A DNA stretch of 64,000 bases, taken from CBDFHF01 sp965247565 (GTDB lineage: Bacteria > Pseudomonadota > Gammaproteobacteria > Methylococcales > Methylomonadaceae). Location: NCBI GenBank assembly GCA_965247565.1, contig CBDFHF010000003.1, positions 1 to 64,000 on the forward strand, in the 5' to 3' direction. Position numbers and translations under genes: made by a program. Positions 28,608-37,504 of the stretch are shown here, in pieces; position 1 is the first letter of the stretch; each line of letters starts with the position of its first letter. The notes beneath the pieces are model-generated. The model did no database searches. It was not told the DNA's origin and was given only the letters and a program-made list of their open reading frames with translations.

Positions 28608-29654
28608 TTAGTGAGTAATAGCCGCAATAGCCACTGCTGTGGTAAAACCAACAACAATAACAGCATTGGTTACCCTGCCCCAATGTATCGATTTAGTCTC
28701 AACAACTGGTTCTAGACGGGGTGTAAATTTAAGCACCTGCCAATCGGGCTCAGGAAAAATCTCTACACCTTTTTTTATCCGCTTCGGGGTTTTGTTCCGG
28801 GACTCTGTAGTCCATTCAATCGCGTTCCAATCACAAACATCCACACATTCATGGCAGTCCATGCACGATGATTGCTCAACAACAGCAATTTTATCGACCA
28901 TTTTTATGGCGCCGCACATACAGTCACGAGCACAGATGTTACAACCGGTACAGCGCTCTTTTGCTACCCGAATACGATGGGTGTTACGAAAACGTGAGCC
29001 AAAACTATTAACGATACCGTCTATAGCACCAATTGGACACATAAACTGACAGTAAGCCCGACCTTTACTGGCAAAGAAACCCAACAATAATAACAACGAT
29101 AAGTTAACCAAACCCACTGCCGAAAAAATAAACGCCAAGCCACCGGCACCGCCAGACATCGCTTCAACCAGACGCGGCACAGTAATAAAATTACACAAGG
29201 TGCAGGCACTCACGCCCAGCGCCGGCAGCACGATCATGTAAGTACCCAAGTAACCGTAACGAATTTGAAACTGCGGCAGCCAACGGTATTCTATTTTCCA
29301 GCGATCATTCAAAAGCCGACTGACCAGCTCGCTGAAACCACCCACTGGGCATAAATAACCGCACCAGATGCGACCAAAAAACAATGTGGTCAGCAAAATC
29401 AAACCCATGGCAATCACGCCAATCATGGCAGCCGATGCATGCATAACGAAGTCATCAACCGACATACCCGGGAAATACAGATAAAAACGACGCATGCATA
29501 AACGTCCACATAAATCACTATTACCGGCTAATTTTGGTAATAACGCTAACGGCCCAAGAAATAAAATACAGGATATAAAAATAGTGGTGTAGCGAAATCG
29601 CTGTACTTTAGGCTGTGCCAACCATTCTTTATGCCATTTTTGTAGAATATTCAT
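28608..29654 (-). CDS. NapH-like polyferredoxin membrane protein
   Basis: The 348-residue protein has several membrane helices, two paired cysteine motifs at membrane boundaries (CGYLCPVGG, CQFMCPIGA) and two 4Fe-4S ferredoxin motifs (CTGCNICARDCMCGAIK and CMDCHECVDVC), followed by a final C-terminal membrane helix. This is the NapH/CcoG-type plan, where such proteins pass electrons between quinol and periplasmic cytochromes. Embedded in a multihaem operon it is the likely inner-membrane entry or exit point. No nap structural gene is nearby, so napH is not assigned. Confidence 0.82.
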   Translation of the reverse strand: MNILQKWHKEWLAQPKVQRFRYTTIFISCILFLGPLALLPKLAGNSDLCGRLCMRRFYLYFPGMSVDDFVMHASAAMIGVIAMGLILLTTLFFGRIWCGYLCPVGGFSELVSRLLNDRWKIEYRWLPQFQIRYGYLGTYMIVLPALGVSACTLCNFITVPRLVEAMSGGAGGLAFIFSAVGLVNLSLLLLLGFFASKGRAYCQFMCPIGAIDGIVNSFGSRFRNTHRIRVAKERCTGCNICARDCMCGAIKMVDKIAVVEQSSCMDCHECVDVCDWNAIEWTTESRNKTPKRIKKGVEIFPEPDWQVLKFTPRLEPVVETKSIHWGRVTNAVIVVGFTTAVAIAAITH

Positions 29655-29684
29655 AAGGTCACCTCTTTGTTATCCGTTATCAAT

Positions 29685-30611
29685 CTAACGCTCAAATTCG
29701 TGGCAGCTTAAACATAAACTGCCATCTTTTGCCGGTAAACGTAGCAATATTTCATTTTTGATACGTTGATAAGAAAGCTGGTATCGCTCACCGGTCGCAA
29801 ACGCCAAATCATCTAGACGCTGCTGTTTATCTGCCTGAAATACATGTGTCCAGGAATGTTTGCTGTATTCAATACCTTTCTCAACTTGCTTAATATCCGC
29901 TCTTACTTGCTTACCAGCAGGGTTTTTGTAACCATCAATGACACCTAATGCCGGATGAGGCGAGTGACAACTCACGCAAATCACCTTGCCTTCCTTACTC
30001 AGCGGTAAAATAATGCCGTGTTTGCGCATGGATTCTTTCATGTGCTTTTTCATTTTGTCTTTTGGCTTGGCTTCCTGGTGCTCCGCCGCATTCAAATGCG
30101 GGGATTTCAAGTGACAGCCTAAGCACACATCTTCAATTGGCAAACGCAATTTAACTTCGCTTAACTTGCGCGGTTCCTGACGGCGTAAATTCACTTCCTC
30201 ATGGCAATACAAGCAATTCTGTTCTTTTATTGCACCGTCTTTATCCAGCATCACATGAATATTAGGGCGCTCATTGTCTTTGTCTGAATGACACTGATAG
30301 CAAAACTTCTCGAAATCTTCATAGGGACCACCGCGCAAAAACTTAGGGTCATCAACTTCGACTTTATCATAAGGAATCTCATCCATTTTGTTCAGGCCGT
30401 GACAAGTTTTGCATTGCAATACCCGGCCTTCTTTTAAAACAAATTCCGTTGGTGGCTTCATGGTATCCAACAATTTGACGTCCACAGCGTGATGCAAATC
30501 CGGCAAGCGTTTGGATATTTTGTAAGATTGATATTGCCAAGCATCGGGATCTTGCTCTGCACTAACCAATCCAGACAACAATAAGCCCATTAAAATAAGG
30601 ATTACTCTCAT
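29685..30611 (-). CDS. Exported hexahaem cytochrome c
   Basis: The 308-residue protein has a short signal peptide (ILMGLLLSGLVSA) and six CXXCH sites: CKTCH, CYQCH, CLYCH, CLGCH, CVSCH and CLSCH, the last close to the C terminus. CVSCHSPHP resembles sites in cytochrome c3/c7-type and DmsE-like periplasmic or porin-inserted cytochromes. It overlaps the following gene in the operon by 4 nt. It may act as periplasmic electron carrier or porin-embedded wire; the sequence does not decide. Confidence 0.8.
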   Translation of the reverse strand: MRVILILMGLLLSGLVSAEQDPDAWQYQSYKISKRLPDLHHAVDVKLLDTMKPPTEFVLKEGRVLQCKTCHGLNKMDEIPYDKVEVDDPKFLRGGPYEDFEKFCYQCHSDKDNERPNIHVMLDKDGAIKEQNCLYCHEEVNLRRQEPRKLSEVKLRLPIEDVCLGCHLKSPHLNAAEHQEAKPKDKMKKHMKESMRKHGIILPLSKEGKVICVSCHSPHPALGVIDGYKNPAGKQVRADIKQVEKGIEYSKHSWTHVFQADKQQRLDDLAFATGERYQLSYQRIKNEILLRLPAKDGSLCLSCHEFER

Positions 30612-31612
30612 AAACCTTTTTGCACCCGCTCGCCATGGCTATGGCAAGTGACGCACTCCGATCCAAAATTGTAATGCACGCCACTTAAGCCATTGCCGGT
30701 ATCGGTATCGCCGCCATGAATAACCGTTTTCATGTCATGACACAACACACACAATTGGCTGTAGTCACTGTTATTAAAAATTTCGACTTTATAAGGGGTA
30801 TTACGAATCTGTTCATCCAGGAGAAATGCGCCTTTGCGCGAATCATCCAAAATCAGACTTTTATTGGTTGTACCGTGCATCGTGTGGCAGTCAACACAAT
30901 CTACAATGCTCTTGTAAACATATTTACCACCGCGCAATCCGCTATAAATACCATTGCCATTGCCAGAGCCATGAATAACGCCATGTTTATCGATTTTATA
31001 AAAATCATCTTCGGCATTAATAAGTTGATCTCGTTTGCCAGCATTTTTGATGCGATGTTTTTTATGTTGGTGATCGCGATTATGGCAGCGCAGGCAAAAC
31101 TCATTGACATCGGCATACGGTTGTCTACCCAGCTTTTTATCGTCAAATAAAGTCAAATCCTGATTTACCTCAAACTGCCCGTCCATATCAGAAGCCACAT
31201 GACAAGTGACACATTGCGCGCTGGTGGTTGGCAGATCTTTCTTTAAACTAAAGTCATGTCGATGAATACCAGTCCGGATAGGATTAACCGGTAAATCTTT
31301 AGTGTTGTGACAAACAATGCACTGACGAACTGTTTTAGTTCCGTTAGTGCCATGACAACCGGTGCAGGTTGAATATTTCTTTTTATCGACAATGGCTTTT
31401 ATAGCCGGCACAGTTTTGTGTATGCGTTGCAATGGATGGCAACCCTTGCATTGTTTTTTTTCCCACGCCGTACCATCCGCATGATTGGGCGTTAATAATA
31501 AATTTCCAGCCGCCTGAGAAACATCACGAGCTTGAGCTGGTATGACCGCGAACGCCAGCAAACTGGTTAGCATTACAAAAATTAACTGGCTCAATATTTT
31601 ATTGCGCGGCAT
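30608..31612 (-). CDS. Exported octahaem cytochrome c
   Basis: With start at ATG 31612 (MPRNKILSQ) the 334-residue protein has a clean signal peptide ending AVIPAQA. The frame is open to 31651, but that extension overlaps the upstream gene more deeply. Eight CXXCH sites occur: CKGCH, CTGCH, CIVCH, CVTCH, CLRCH, CVDCH, CVLCH and CVTCH. It lies two genes from the beta-barrel, so it is a candidate for the cytochrome inserted in, or docking to, that barrel. Confidence 0.8.
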   Translation of the reverse strand: MPRNKILSQLIFVMLTSLLAFAVIPAQARDVSQAAGNLLLTPNHADGTAWEKKQCKGCHPLQRIHKTVPAIKAIVDKKKYSTCTGCHGTNGTKTVRQCIVCHNTKDLPVNPIRTGIHRHDFSLKKDLPTTSAQCVTCHVASDMDGQFEVNQDLTLFDDKKLGRQPYADVNEFCLRCHNRDHQHKKHRIKNAGKRDQLINAEDDFYKIDKHGVIHGSGNGNGIYSGLRGGKYVYKSIVDCVDCHTMHGTTNKSLILDDSRKGAFLLDEQIRNTPYKVEIFNNSDYSQLCVLCHDMKTVIHGGDTDTGNGLSGVHYNFGSECVTCHSHGERVQKGL

Positions 31613-32261
31613 GGCAGTCACTACAAAACAAATCATTATGGCAACGACCACAACGTCCTGCGTCTAACCGGGACTCGATACCATGTAAAGTTCTATAGCC
31701 TAACGGGTGATACCCTTGCCCGGAGGTATCCCGGCGCAAATGACAATCGGTACAAAAATTCATATCCAAGTGACAAGTCTCGCAGTATTTTTCATTCTGC
31801 CGGGCAATTTCACCGTGATGATTAATGTAATCAGAGCGATGATCCGTCGGCCAGATTTTAGTCTTGTCATCATGACAAAGATTACATCGCCAAGGCGCGC
31901 GCTTTTCTTCAACGTGGCAACTGTGGCATATCGGCTTCAGTGCTTCATTGGCGATAACTGTAACCTTTTGTAACTTCTTAAGATCGGTAATATCGGTTTT
32001 ACTGTAGGTATGACAAAGCATGCAGCTATCGCCTTCCTGCTCCATGACTTCCATGTGGACATTATGTGGATAGTAAATATCAGTACGCTTTTCGCGTTTT
32101 TTCCACCACTTTTTATCTTCTTCCTGTTGGGATTTCTGCTCAGCTGTTTGGGTTGATTGGGTTGATTGGGTAGAGCCTGCACCAGCTATGTTTTCTGGCT
32201 CGGCGCTTATTCCAGGCACGACAACCAGCAAAATCAATATAAATAACAAAACTCGATTCAT
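31599..32261 (-). CDS. Exported heptahaem cytochrome c
   Basis: The 220-residue protein has a signal peptide (LLFILILLVVVPGISA), a Gln/Ser/Thr-rich linker and seven CXXCH sites (CMLCH, CHSCH, CNLCH, CETCH, CTDCH, CGRCH, CSDCH) packed into about 140 residues, the last ending the protein. Its ATG overlaps the stop of the beta-barrel gene by 4 nt, indicating translational coupling with the barrel. The high haem density fits a wire-like protein across the periplasm or barrel. Confidence 0.82.
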   Translation of the reverse strand: MNRVLLFILILLVVVPGISAEPENIAGAGSTQSTQSTQTAEQKSQQEEDKKWWKKREKRTDIYYPHNVHMEVMEQEGDSCMLCHTYSKTDITDLKKLQKVTVIANEALKPICHSCHVEEKRAPWRCNLCHDDKTKIWPTDHRSDYINHHGEIARQNEKYCETCHLDMNFCTDCHLRRDTSGQGYHPLGYRTLHGIESRLDAGRCGRCHNDLFCSDCHAAQ

Positions 32262-33724
32262 GGTTTGCTGGCCTGAAAGCGATCAAAATAGTAAGTCACC
32301 TGGAGGGCGCCGAGGTATTCGTTAGTGATGTTAGAGTTATCGATATAACTGCCTTTTAAACCAAAAATCAGGTGATTCTTATACATATATTGCCATTCTG
32401 TTTCTATACCCTTGGCAAAGTTCTCGCCATACAGAGCCTTTTCCTCGTGCCGCAAAGCCAGGTTAATAGAGTATCGAGTTTTAGCATTTAAGGCATGCGA
32501 ACCCGATAAATATAAGCTTTTTGCATTTTCACCGTCGCTTAGCTCTAAATAATCAACATTTGCAGATAAATTGATGCCGGGATTCGGCTGATAACTCGCC
32601 GCGCCATTAAGTCCGAAGCCACTGTAGCCTTTGTCACGATCGGCATATTGCGCACCGAACGAATAGCGAATTTTATCGTTATAGCGATGTTCAACCGAAC
32701 CGCGCCAAACTTGCTGCTGCCCTAATGCGTAAGCACTATAAAAGCGATCTCGAAACGTTACGAACCGGCTTTTAGGTCTATACGCTTCATAGTAACTTCG
32801 CAAACGCACGTTTTTGACAGGATCCCACCAGCTATCCACAAAGGCATTCTCAAGATGATTTTTGTCCAGCGCATAAGAACCTTTGATATACGTTTCCATA
32901 GGCTTATCAGGACCTAATAAATGCCCTGAGAATCGGGTTGCCAAGTTGAGTCGGTAAGTCGATATGGCAGAAGTCGATATGTTTTGCCGTGAAGCTTCAA
33001 CTGCATCAAAATTATTGTCAACGCCTTGAGATACCAACACATCATCGGTCACTTGCGTGTCGTCGCGTTGCGCTACCTGAAAGCCCATACGGATATCGAA
33101 GACATTAATATGTGCCAAATTATTACCCATATTCCATTCAGGATTTAGCTTTAAGATACCTTCGGTACCAAACACAAAATTGCCATGTATGGCTTGAACA
33201 TGATCGATGCGTAAAGGTCTGCCGCCATAAGCTTCAACGCTCAAAGGCGCACTAATTCGGTAAGTCGCTTCTAAACCATCCAGCAAATAAAGTCCTAAAT
33301 TATCGCTTTTTTCAAACCGGCCACCGCGTAAGGTCAACGGTAACGAGCTGAAATCTTTTTCCAGATACGCCTGATAAAACTGCTGTTTCTTTCGATAGAT
33401 ATCCGTGCTCAAGCGTCCAATAACACTTATTCTGGCTTTCAACTGCTGGTCCGGATTGTCGTAATACAATTGCCCCCAGGTTTCGCCGGTATAATCGCCG
33501 TCTCTGGGACTATACCGATTGTCGGCCTGCACCTTCGTGCGTATCGAACCTTTCCAAGTATCCGCCATTGCGCAAAGCGGCAAACACAACAATAACGCAA
33601 AAAAACCATTATGGAGATTTCCCAGCTTTTTATCGCTCGCCAGAAGTGGCCTCAAAGTACTAAAGGCTTCCCGGTCAAAACTTTTCATTGTTGTTTTTAT
33701 GTGAGTATTCAACACTAAGCGCAT
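32258..33724 (-). CDS. Outer-membrane beta-barrel, putative porin of a porin-cytochrome conduit
   Basis: The 488-residue protein has a long N-terminal leader ending in a signal-like LLLCLPLCAMADTW, then alternating amphipathic strands rich in Tyr, Arg and Gly (LSVEAYGGRPLRI, IRYSFGAQYADRD, ALQVTYYFDRF) up to the C terminus. It contains no haem motif. Because it is translationally coupled to multihaem cytochromes, it may play the part MtrB/OmbB-like barrels play in extracellular electron transfer. Similarity to those families is by context, not by motif. An alternative start is ATG 33688. Confidence 0.75.
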   Translation of the reverse strand: MRLVLNTHIKTTMKSFDREAFSTLRPLLASDKKLGNLHNGFFALLLCLPLCAMADTWKGSIRTKVQADNRYSPRDGDYTGETWGQLYYDNPDQQLKARISVIGRLSTDIYRKKQQFYQAYLEKDFSSLPLTLRGGRFEKSDNLGLYLLDGLEATYRISAPLSVEAYGGRPLRIDHVQAIHGNFVFGTEGILKLNPEWNMGNNLAHINVFDIRMGFQVAQRDDTQVTDDVLVSQGVDNNFDAVEASRQNISTSAISTYRLNLATRFSGHLLGPDKPMETYIKGSYALDKNHLENAFVDSWWDPVKNVRLRSYYEAYRPKSRFVTFRDRFYSAYALGQQQVWRGSVEHRYNDKIRYSFGAQYADRDKGYSGFGLNGAASYQPNPGINLSANVDYLELSDGENAKSLYLSGSHALNAKTRYSINLALRHEEKALYGENFAKGIETEWQYMYKNHLIFGLKGSYIDNSNITNEYLGALQVTYYFDRFQASKP

Positions 33725-33919
33725 AGAGAATACGAAGTAAGTACATTTGTTTAGTTTTATTTAAAGGTTGCATCAGCATTTTAATTTTTCGATTCCTTTC
33801 TTTTCGCCTTTCTCGTCTGTTCCAAAAGCGCATGCAGCAGATGCCCCAGCCCAAGCCTTACTTTTGAGTCGTCTGCAACCTTAGTGGTTTATTTATAAGT
33901 TAGGCTGGGTCGTTAGGTT

Positions 33920-34213
33920 TTATTTTGATCTTATTTCAAATGGCTCAAGGCCTTGCTGTTCTAAACGCTTGGTTTCTTTACGTCGTTTCATTGCCCAGCC
34001 TGACAAGGTAAGCACAGCAACCACACAACTTCCGCACCCCACGCACTTGCCAACTTTAGGTACCGAACAACCCGTAGCAAGAAAAGCCTGTCCAGCAGCC
34101 ATTGCAGAACCCGTCATCCAGGGCGCTATTTTATTCAGTAATCGCGTTTTGGTCGTTTCATCTTGAGGGTTACTTTGTTCATCACCCAAACTTATATTTG
34201 TCGTATGAATCAT
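33920..34213 (-). CDS. Small Cys-rich membrane protein of the multihaem operon
   Basis: The 97-residue protein is not recognised. It has a polar N terminus, two hydrophobic stretches (about 33-47 and 62-75) and four cysteines (49, 57, 60, 63) in VGKCVGCGSC, resembling part of a ferredoxin site without the usual proline. The C terminus is strongly charged. Its ATG overlaps the stop of the 885-residue cytochrome gene by 4 nt, so it is co-translated with it. The 195-bp gap downstream (33725-33919) shows no clear promoter or terminator. Confidence 0.65.
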   Translation of the reverse strand: MIHTTNISLGDEQSNPQDETTKTRLLNKIAPWMTGSAMAAGQAFLATGCSVPKVGKCVGCGSCVVAVLTLSGWAMKRRKETKRLEQQGLEPFEIRSK

Positions 34214-36867
34214 TTCTTTTTCCTCTTGGCTTTTTTCAAATCGACTAACAACACCCGTTCCGGCAACCTATCCAGTACAGCTATCACATAACCTGGAGTC
34301 ACTGTATTTCCTGGTTTGACTGAAATAATATCGGCAGGCAGCACTTTTAACGGCGTAAGCAAATCTCCACTGACTATTTTCGACTCAAACAAATCCACCT
34401 TACGGTAATCTTTGGAACGACCGGCATAAGGCAACTTAATTACAAAGCTATTGCCCGCTAACGATTCCGCCGCCTGTTTTTGCTGGTCATGCAACTGAAA
34501 ACGATAAACCGAACTACTCACCGTACCCTGCTTTACTTTCAGATTTTTATTCTTTTGTTGCTTCTTTTTTGCTGGGCTCAATCTAAAAGATTGCCAACTA
34601 TCAGCAGCAACTTCCATCCGGTAATTCGGCACAATGAGTTTACTGGCATTATTAAAATTGACCATGACCGACAACTTCTGAACCGTTGCCCCTACGTTAG
34701 CATTGTTAAACAGGAAAACCTTCGGTGCTAGTTTGTCGCTCAACGCACCAAAGCCCGCAGGATCATCGCCTAGCGCAGCAATATTCAAAGCATCGCCTTT
34801 GCCAACACTTCTGAATTCGCCACTAGCAATTTCCTTGGAATTGCTTCTAATCGCTGAGGTAAAAGGATCAAGCTTGGTGTCGAAAAGTATGTCGTCAACA
34901 TTTTCAATAATTTTGCCATCACCAGAAACCTTAAAATAAGGCATATCCAGCTTAACCACACCCTCTTTAACCAAACGATCATAGGCTGTGCTATCAGCAA
35001 TCTGCGAAACAATCCTTACATTTTGCTTGCCTAAGACACGGTCAGGTTCGATTAAAGAACTGACCGAACCATTCTGCTTACGAGCATGGCAGTCTTCACA
35101 CGGCATCGCGTCAACGGAAACTCTCGTATTATGACTAATCAGGTATTCATTGGATTCAGTCCAAACCATTTGTGTATCAGGTTTAACATAGCCCTTATCG
35201 CTGAGTAGCTTATCCAGAGCCGCTTTTGTATCTCTGATTTCCTGATAAGTTTGCGGGTCAGCTTGGTTGCCATTCGTTACAGCCAAGCGCTCCATGCGCG
35301 TCAATACCCGATTATTGGTTTTATCCATCCAGTAATAACGGCTAGACGGCTTGTAAGGCATCATTTTTAACCGACCATCTTCGCTTTTTCTGTAGCGATA
35401 ACGGATGGGTACATCGACACCTTCGTTTTTCAACTTAGTAATATGGCAAGTTTGGCACGCAACCAAATCCAAATGAACTTGGGTGACTTTATTTAATGTA
35501 TTAGCCGGGTAGCCCACCATATCGCCCCTGGCCTTCCACAACTCGCGGTGAGCATCGAGGATGTTGGCATGCCCAGATGGTAACGCCGGATTGTCTGCAC
35601 CGCCGAAAGCAGGTCCATTGTGGCAATGCTCGCAAGATAACGGCCCAGGTTGAAAATTGAGATCCCGACGGACATCTTCATCAGAATTACCGATCAAGAA
35701 ATTATGATCGGCATCAAGATCGACGTTAAGGTAGCGGTCTTTGTAATATTGTTTGCTGTGACAAGAGTTGCAATTTTCGGTATCGCGGGCTTGACCTTTT
35801 TCTGTCCAAGACACGCCTTTATGAACATCGTATTTATGATTATCCACCAATGTTCCATCAGGATTGTTCGCTGACTTTGCTACTTCACCAAAACCATAAA
35901 ACCCGCGTCGCTCATGACTGGTCATATGACACTGCATACAGTTATCGTCGGCAGGAAAACGTAACAACGGCATGGCTATTTTGCCGTTTGCATCAAACGC
36001 ATCTTTATTCCACTGCAACGCCGGCAAACCATCTCCACCCAGAGAGCCATCGGTATTCAACAATGTTTTGCCATCGACCGACTCCGGAGCAACATTTAAA
36101 AAAGCAAAAATCGCCGAATTTACGTAGCGAAAATAGCCCTCACCAATCAAATTTTTAGCACGTAAATCAACCCACTGCTGTACAGGTTTTTTAAACTTAG
36201 AAAAATCTGCATGGCAAATCAAACAATCCGGCTCAATCACACCGCTTTTTTGCCAATCCCATTTAGCTAAAACTGCTCCGGGCTTATTGGTGCCCGTGCC
36301 ACTCAACCAATCAAAATAGTCGCCATCTAAAGGTTTAATATCGGCATCCATCATTTGATCGTAGCGATTACCATCCCGGTCTTTCTCCGCGAAACCACCA
36401 CCATTGTGACATTGCCCGCAACTTTTAATCAGTCCTGGAGCACCATAATCTAAAAACTCTCCTTCATTTTTATTGCTTTTTTTAGCCAGCCACTGCGGGT
36501 TATTTACCTGATTCGGGTTGTAGCCACAATTGTAACCGCCAAAATAGCCAGGGGAAGTGAGTGAGGGAAATCCACGATTTGAGCCGAATTGATCATTAGC
36601 TTCCTCACGGCCCATCTCAAAATGATAGGCTCGACTAATTTTATCGATGTCATGACAGCCCCCACCTTCGCCATTACCGCAGCTCATCCTTGTACTGTAA
36701 GGTTTTCCACTGTTTAGAACGTGCTGCCCAGCTTCATCGACCAACGGAATGGCCGGATGCAGAACAGGCTTATCAAATTCATTTATCGCCGCAGCAACAT
36801 CAAGTCGAACAGACAGTAACAGCGTACAGACAAAGATTTTTAGATAAAAACGAACCGAAATCTGCAT
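34210..36867 (-). CDS. Large multihaem cytochrome c, first gene of the minus-strand operon
   Basis: The 885-residue exported protein (signal peptide ending LDVAAA) has seven CXXCH sites (CGQCH, CLICH, CMQCH, CNSCH, CEHCH, CQTCH, CEDCH) plus CGNGEGGGCH at 63-72, a CX7CH sequence near the N terminus. The C-terminal third lacks haem motifs and looks beta-rich. Size and layout resemble surface multihaem cytochromes, for example terminal reductases of porin-cytochrome systems; no precise family is recognised. The likely sigma54 promoter at 36910-36923 gives a leader of about 31 nt. Confidence 0.82.
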   Translation of the reverse strand: MQISVRFYLKIFVCTLLLSVRLDVAAAINEFDKPVLHPAIPLVDEAGQHVLNSGKPYSTRMSCGNGEGGGCHDIDKISRAYHFEMGREEANDQFGSNRGFPSLTSPGYFGGYNCGYNPNQVNNPQWLAKKSNKNEGEFLDYGAPGLIKSCGQCHNGGGFAEKDRDGNRYDQMMDADIKPLDGDYFDWLSGTGTNKPGAVLAKWDWQKSGVIEPDCLICHADFSKFKKPVQQWVDLRAKNLIGEGYFRYVNSAIFAFLNVAPESVDGKTLLNTDGSLGGDGLPALQWNKDAFDANGKIAMPLLRFPADDNCMQCHMTSHERRGFYGFGEVAKSANNPDGTLVDNHKYDVHKGVSWTEKGQARDTENCNSCHSKQYYKDRYLNVDLDADHNFLIGNSDEDVRRDLNFQPGPLSCEHCHNGPAFGGADNPALPSGHANILDAHRELWKARGDMVGYPANTLNKVTQVHLDLVACQTCHITKLKNEGVDVPIRYRYRKSEDGRLKMMPYKPSSRYYWMDKTNNRVLTRMERLAVTNGNQADPQTYQEIRDTKAALDKLLSDKGYVKPDTQMVWTESNEYLISHNTRVSVDAMPCEDCHARKQNGSVSSLIEPDRVLGKQNVRIVSQIADSTAYDRLVKEGVVKLDMPYFKVSGDGKIIENVDDILFDTKLDPFTSAIRSNSKEIASGEFRSVGKGDALNIAALGDDPAGFGALSDKLAPKVFLFNNANVGATVQKLSVMVNFNNASKLIVPNYRMEVAADSWQSFRLSPAKKKQQKNKNLKVKQGTVSSSVYRFQLHDQQKQAAESLAGNSFVIKLPYAGRSKDYRKVDLFESKIVSGDLLTPLKVLPADIISVKPGNTVTPGYVIAVLDRLPERVLLVDLKKAKRKKK

Positions 36868-36909
36868 TTAAACAACACCCTAAATTAGTCGGAAATTAAA
36901 AACATATAA

Positions 36910-36923
36910 GCAAATTACATGCC
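36910..36923 (-). promoter_or_regulatory. Sigma54-type promoter for the multihaem operon
   Basis: Read on the minus strand: GGCATGTAATTTGC, i.e. GG-N10-GC with the conserved TTGC at -12. With GC at -13/-12, transcription would start near 36898, about 31 nt before the ATG at 36867. The palindrome array at 37143-37218 lies about 250-315 bp upstream of it. Confidence 0.6.
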
Positions 36924-37142
36924 CATTAAACGAATTCGGCTAAAGTTATAATCTGCTTGCATTTCCGTGAAACGGATTAAGCGTCACATTCACTTTATAA
37001 CTTAACAAGTTAGCTACTCATAAGAACCACGAATAACAAATCGACATTTTAGTTTCCAGCAAAATCTCCCCGACAGATAACAAGGTCATAGAGAAAGATC
37101 CCTGCTTGTATCAGCGAAAAAAGAATCCTAAAAATATAAAAT

Positions 37143-37218
37143 GCGTCATATGCCGCATTTTTTAAAAAAAAATAGGTCATATGACACACTTTTTAATCGA
37201 AAGTGTGTCATATGACAC
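37143..37218. promoter_or_regulatory. Tandem palindromic enhancer-like sites, copy 1
   Basis: Three sites share a CATATG core: 37143-37156 (degenerate, GCGTCATATGCCGC), 37174-37187 (AGGTCATATGACAC) and 37205-37218 (perfect GTGTCATATGACAC). Their centres are exactly 31 bp apart, three helical turns, so a protein would sit on one face of the DNA. The array lies between divergent sigma54-type promoters at a distance usual for enhancer-binding proteins. The remaining bases of 36868-37504 contain the two promoters and leaders. Confidence 0.75.
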
Positions 37219-37404
37219 AATTTTAATAATCCAACCGATGAAACCCTGCATTTTTCTCTAAAAACGCCCAAGGACGTCACCAACCACGCATTGTTATCTC
37301 TTGTTGATTGTCAATATCTGTTAATTATTTCAAACCTCACTACCCCTAAACTGAGGCGCAAAATAATTTGCTAAGCAATTGAACTTTTTCAAATTACCAT
37401 GTAC

Positions 37405-37420
37405 TGGCGCATAAATTGCT
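37405..37420 (+). promoter_or_regulatory. Sigma54-type promoter of octahaem gene 1
   Basis: TGGCGCATAAATTGCT matches the -24/-12 consensus (TGGC, TTGC) with exact GG-N10-GC spacing (GG 37406-37407, GC 37418-37419). The expected transcription start is near 37431, giving a leader of about 74 nt that ends in a strong Shine-Dalgarno AGGAGGT at 37494-37500. The same element is conserved before the paralogue at 41867-41882. Confidence 0.78.
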
Positions 37421-37504
37421 TAACTTAGTATCGGCTGAAGTTTGCCAATTAAACCCTGAGAGGAAAGCCCATTCTTTTCGAAAGCAATAATTTAGGAGGT
37501 ATTA

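Noticed and set aside
33840..33860. Possible GG-N10-GC element before the beta-barrel gene
   Set aside because: It has the spacing but CTGC instead of TTGC and lacks TGGC context; likely chance in a GC-rich patch.
37431..37504. Possible riboswitch in the conserved leader of the octahaem genes
   Set aside because: The leader is conserved between copies, but I could not fold it into any known riboswitch class, and conservation is explained by recent duplication of the cassette.
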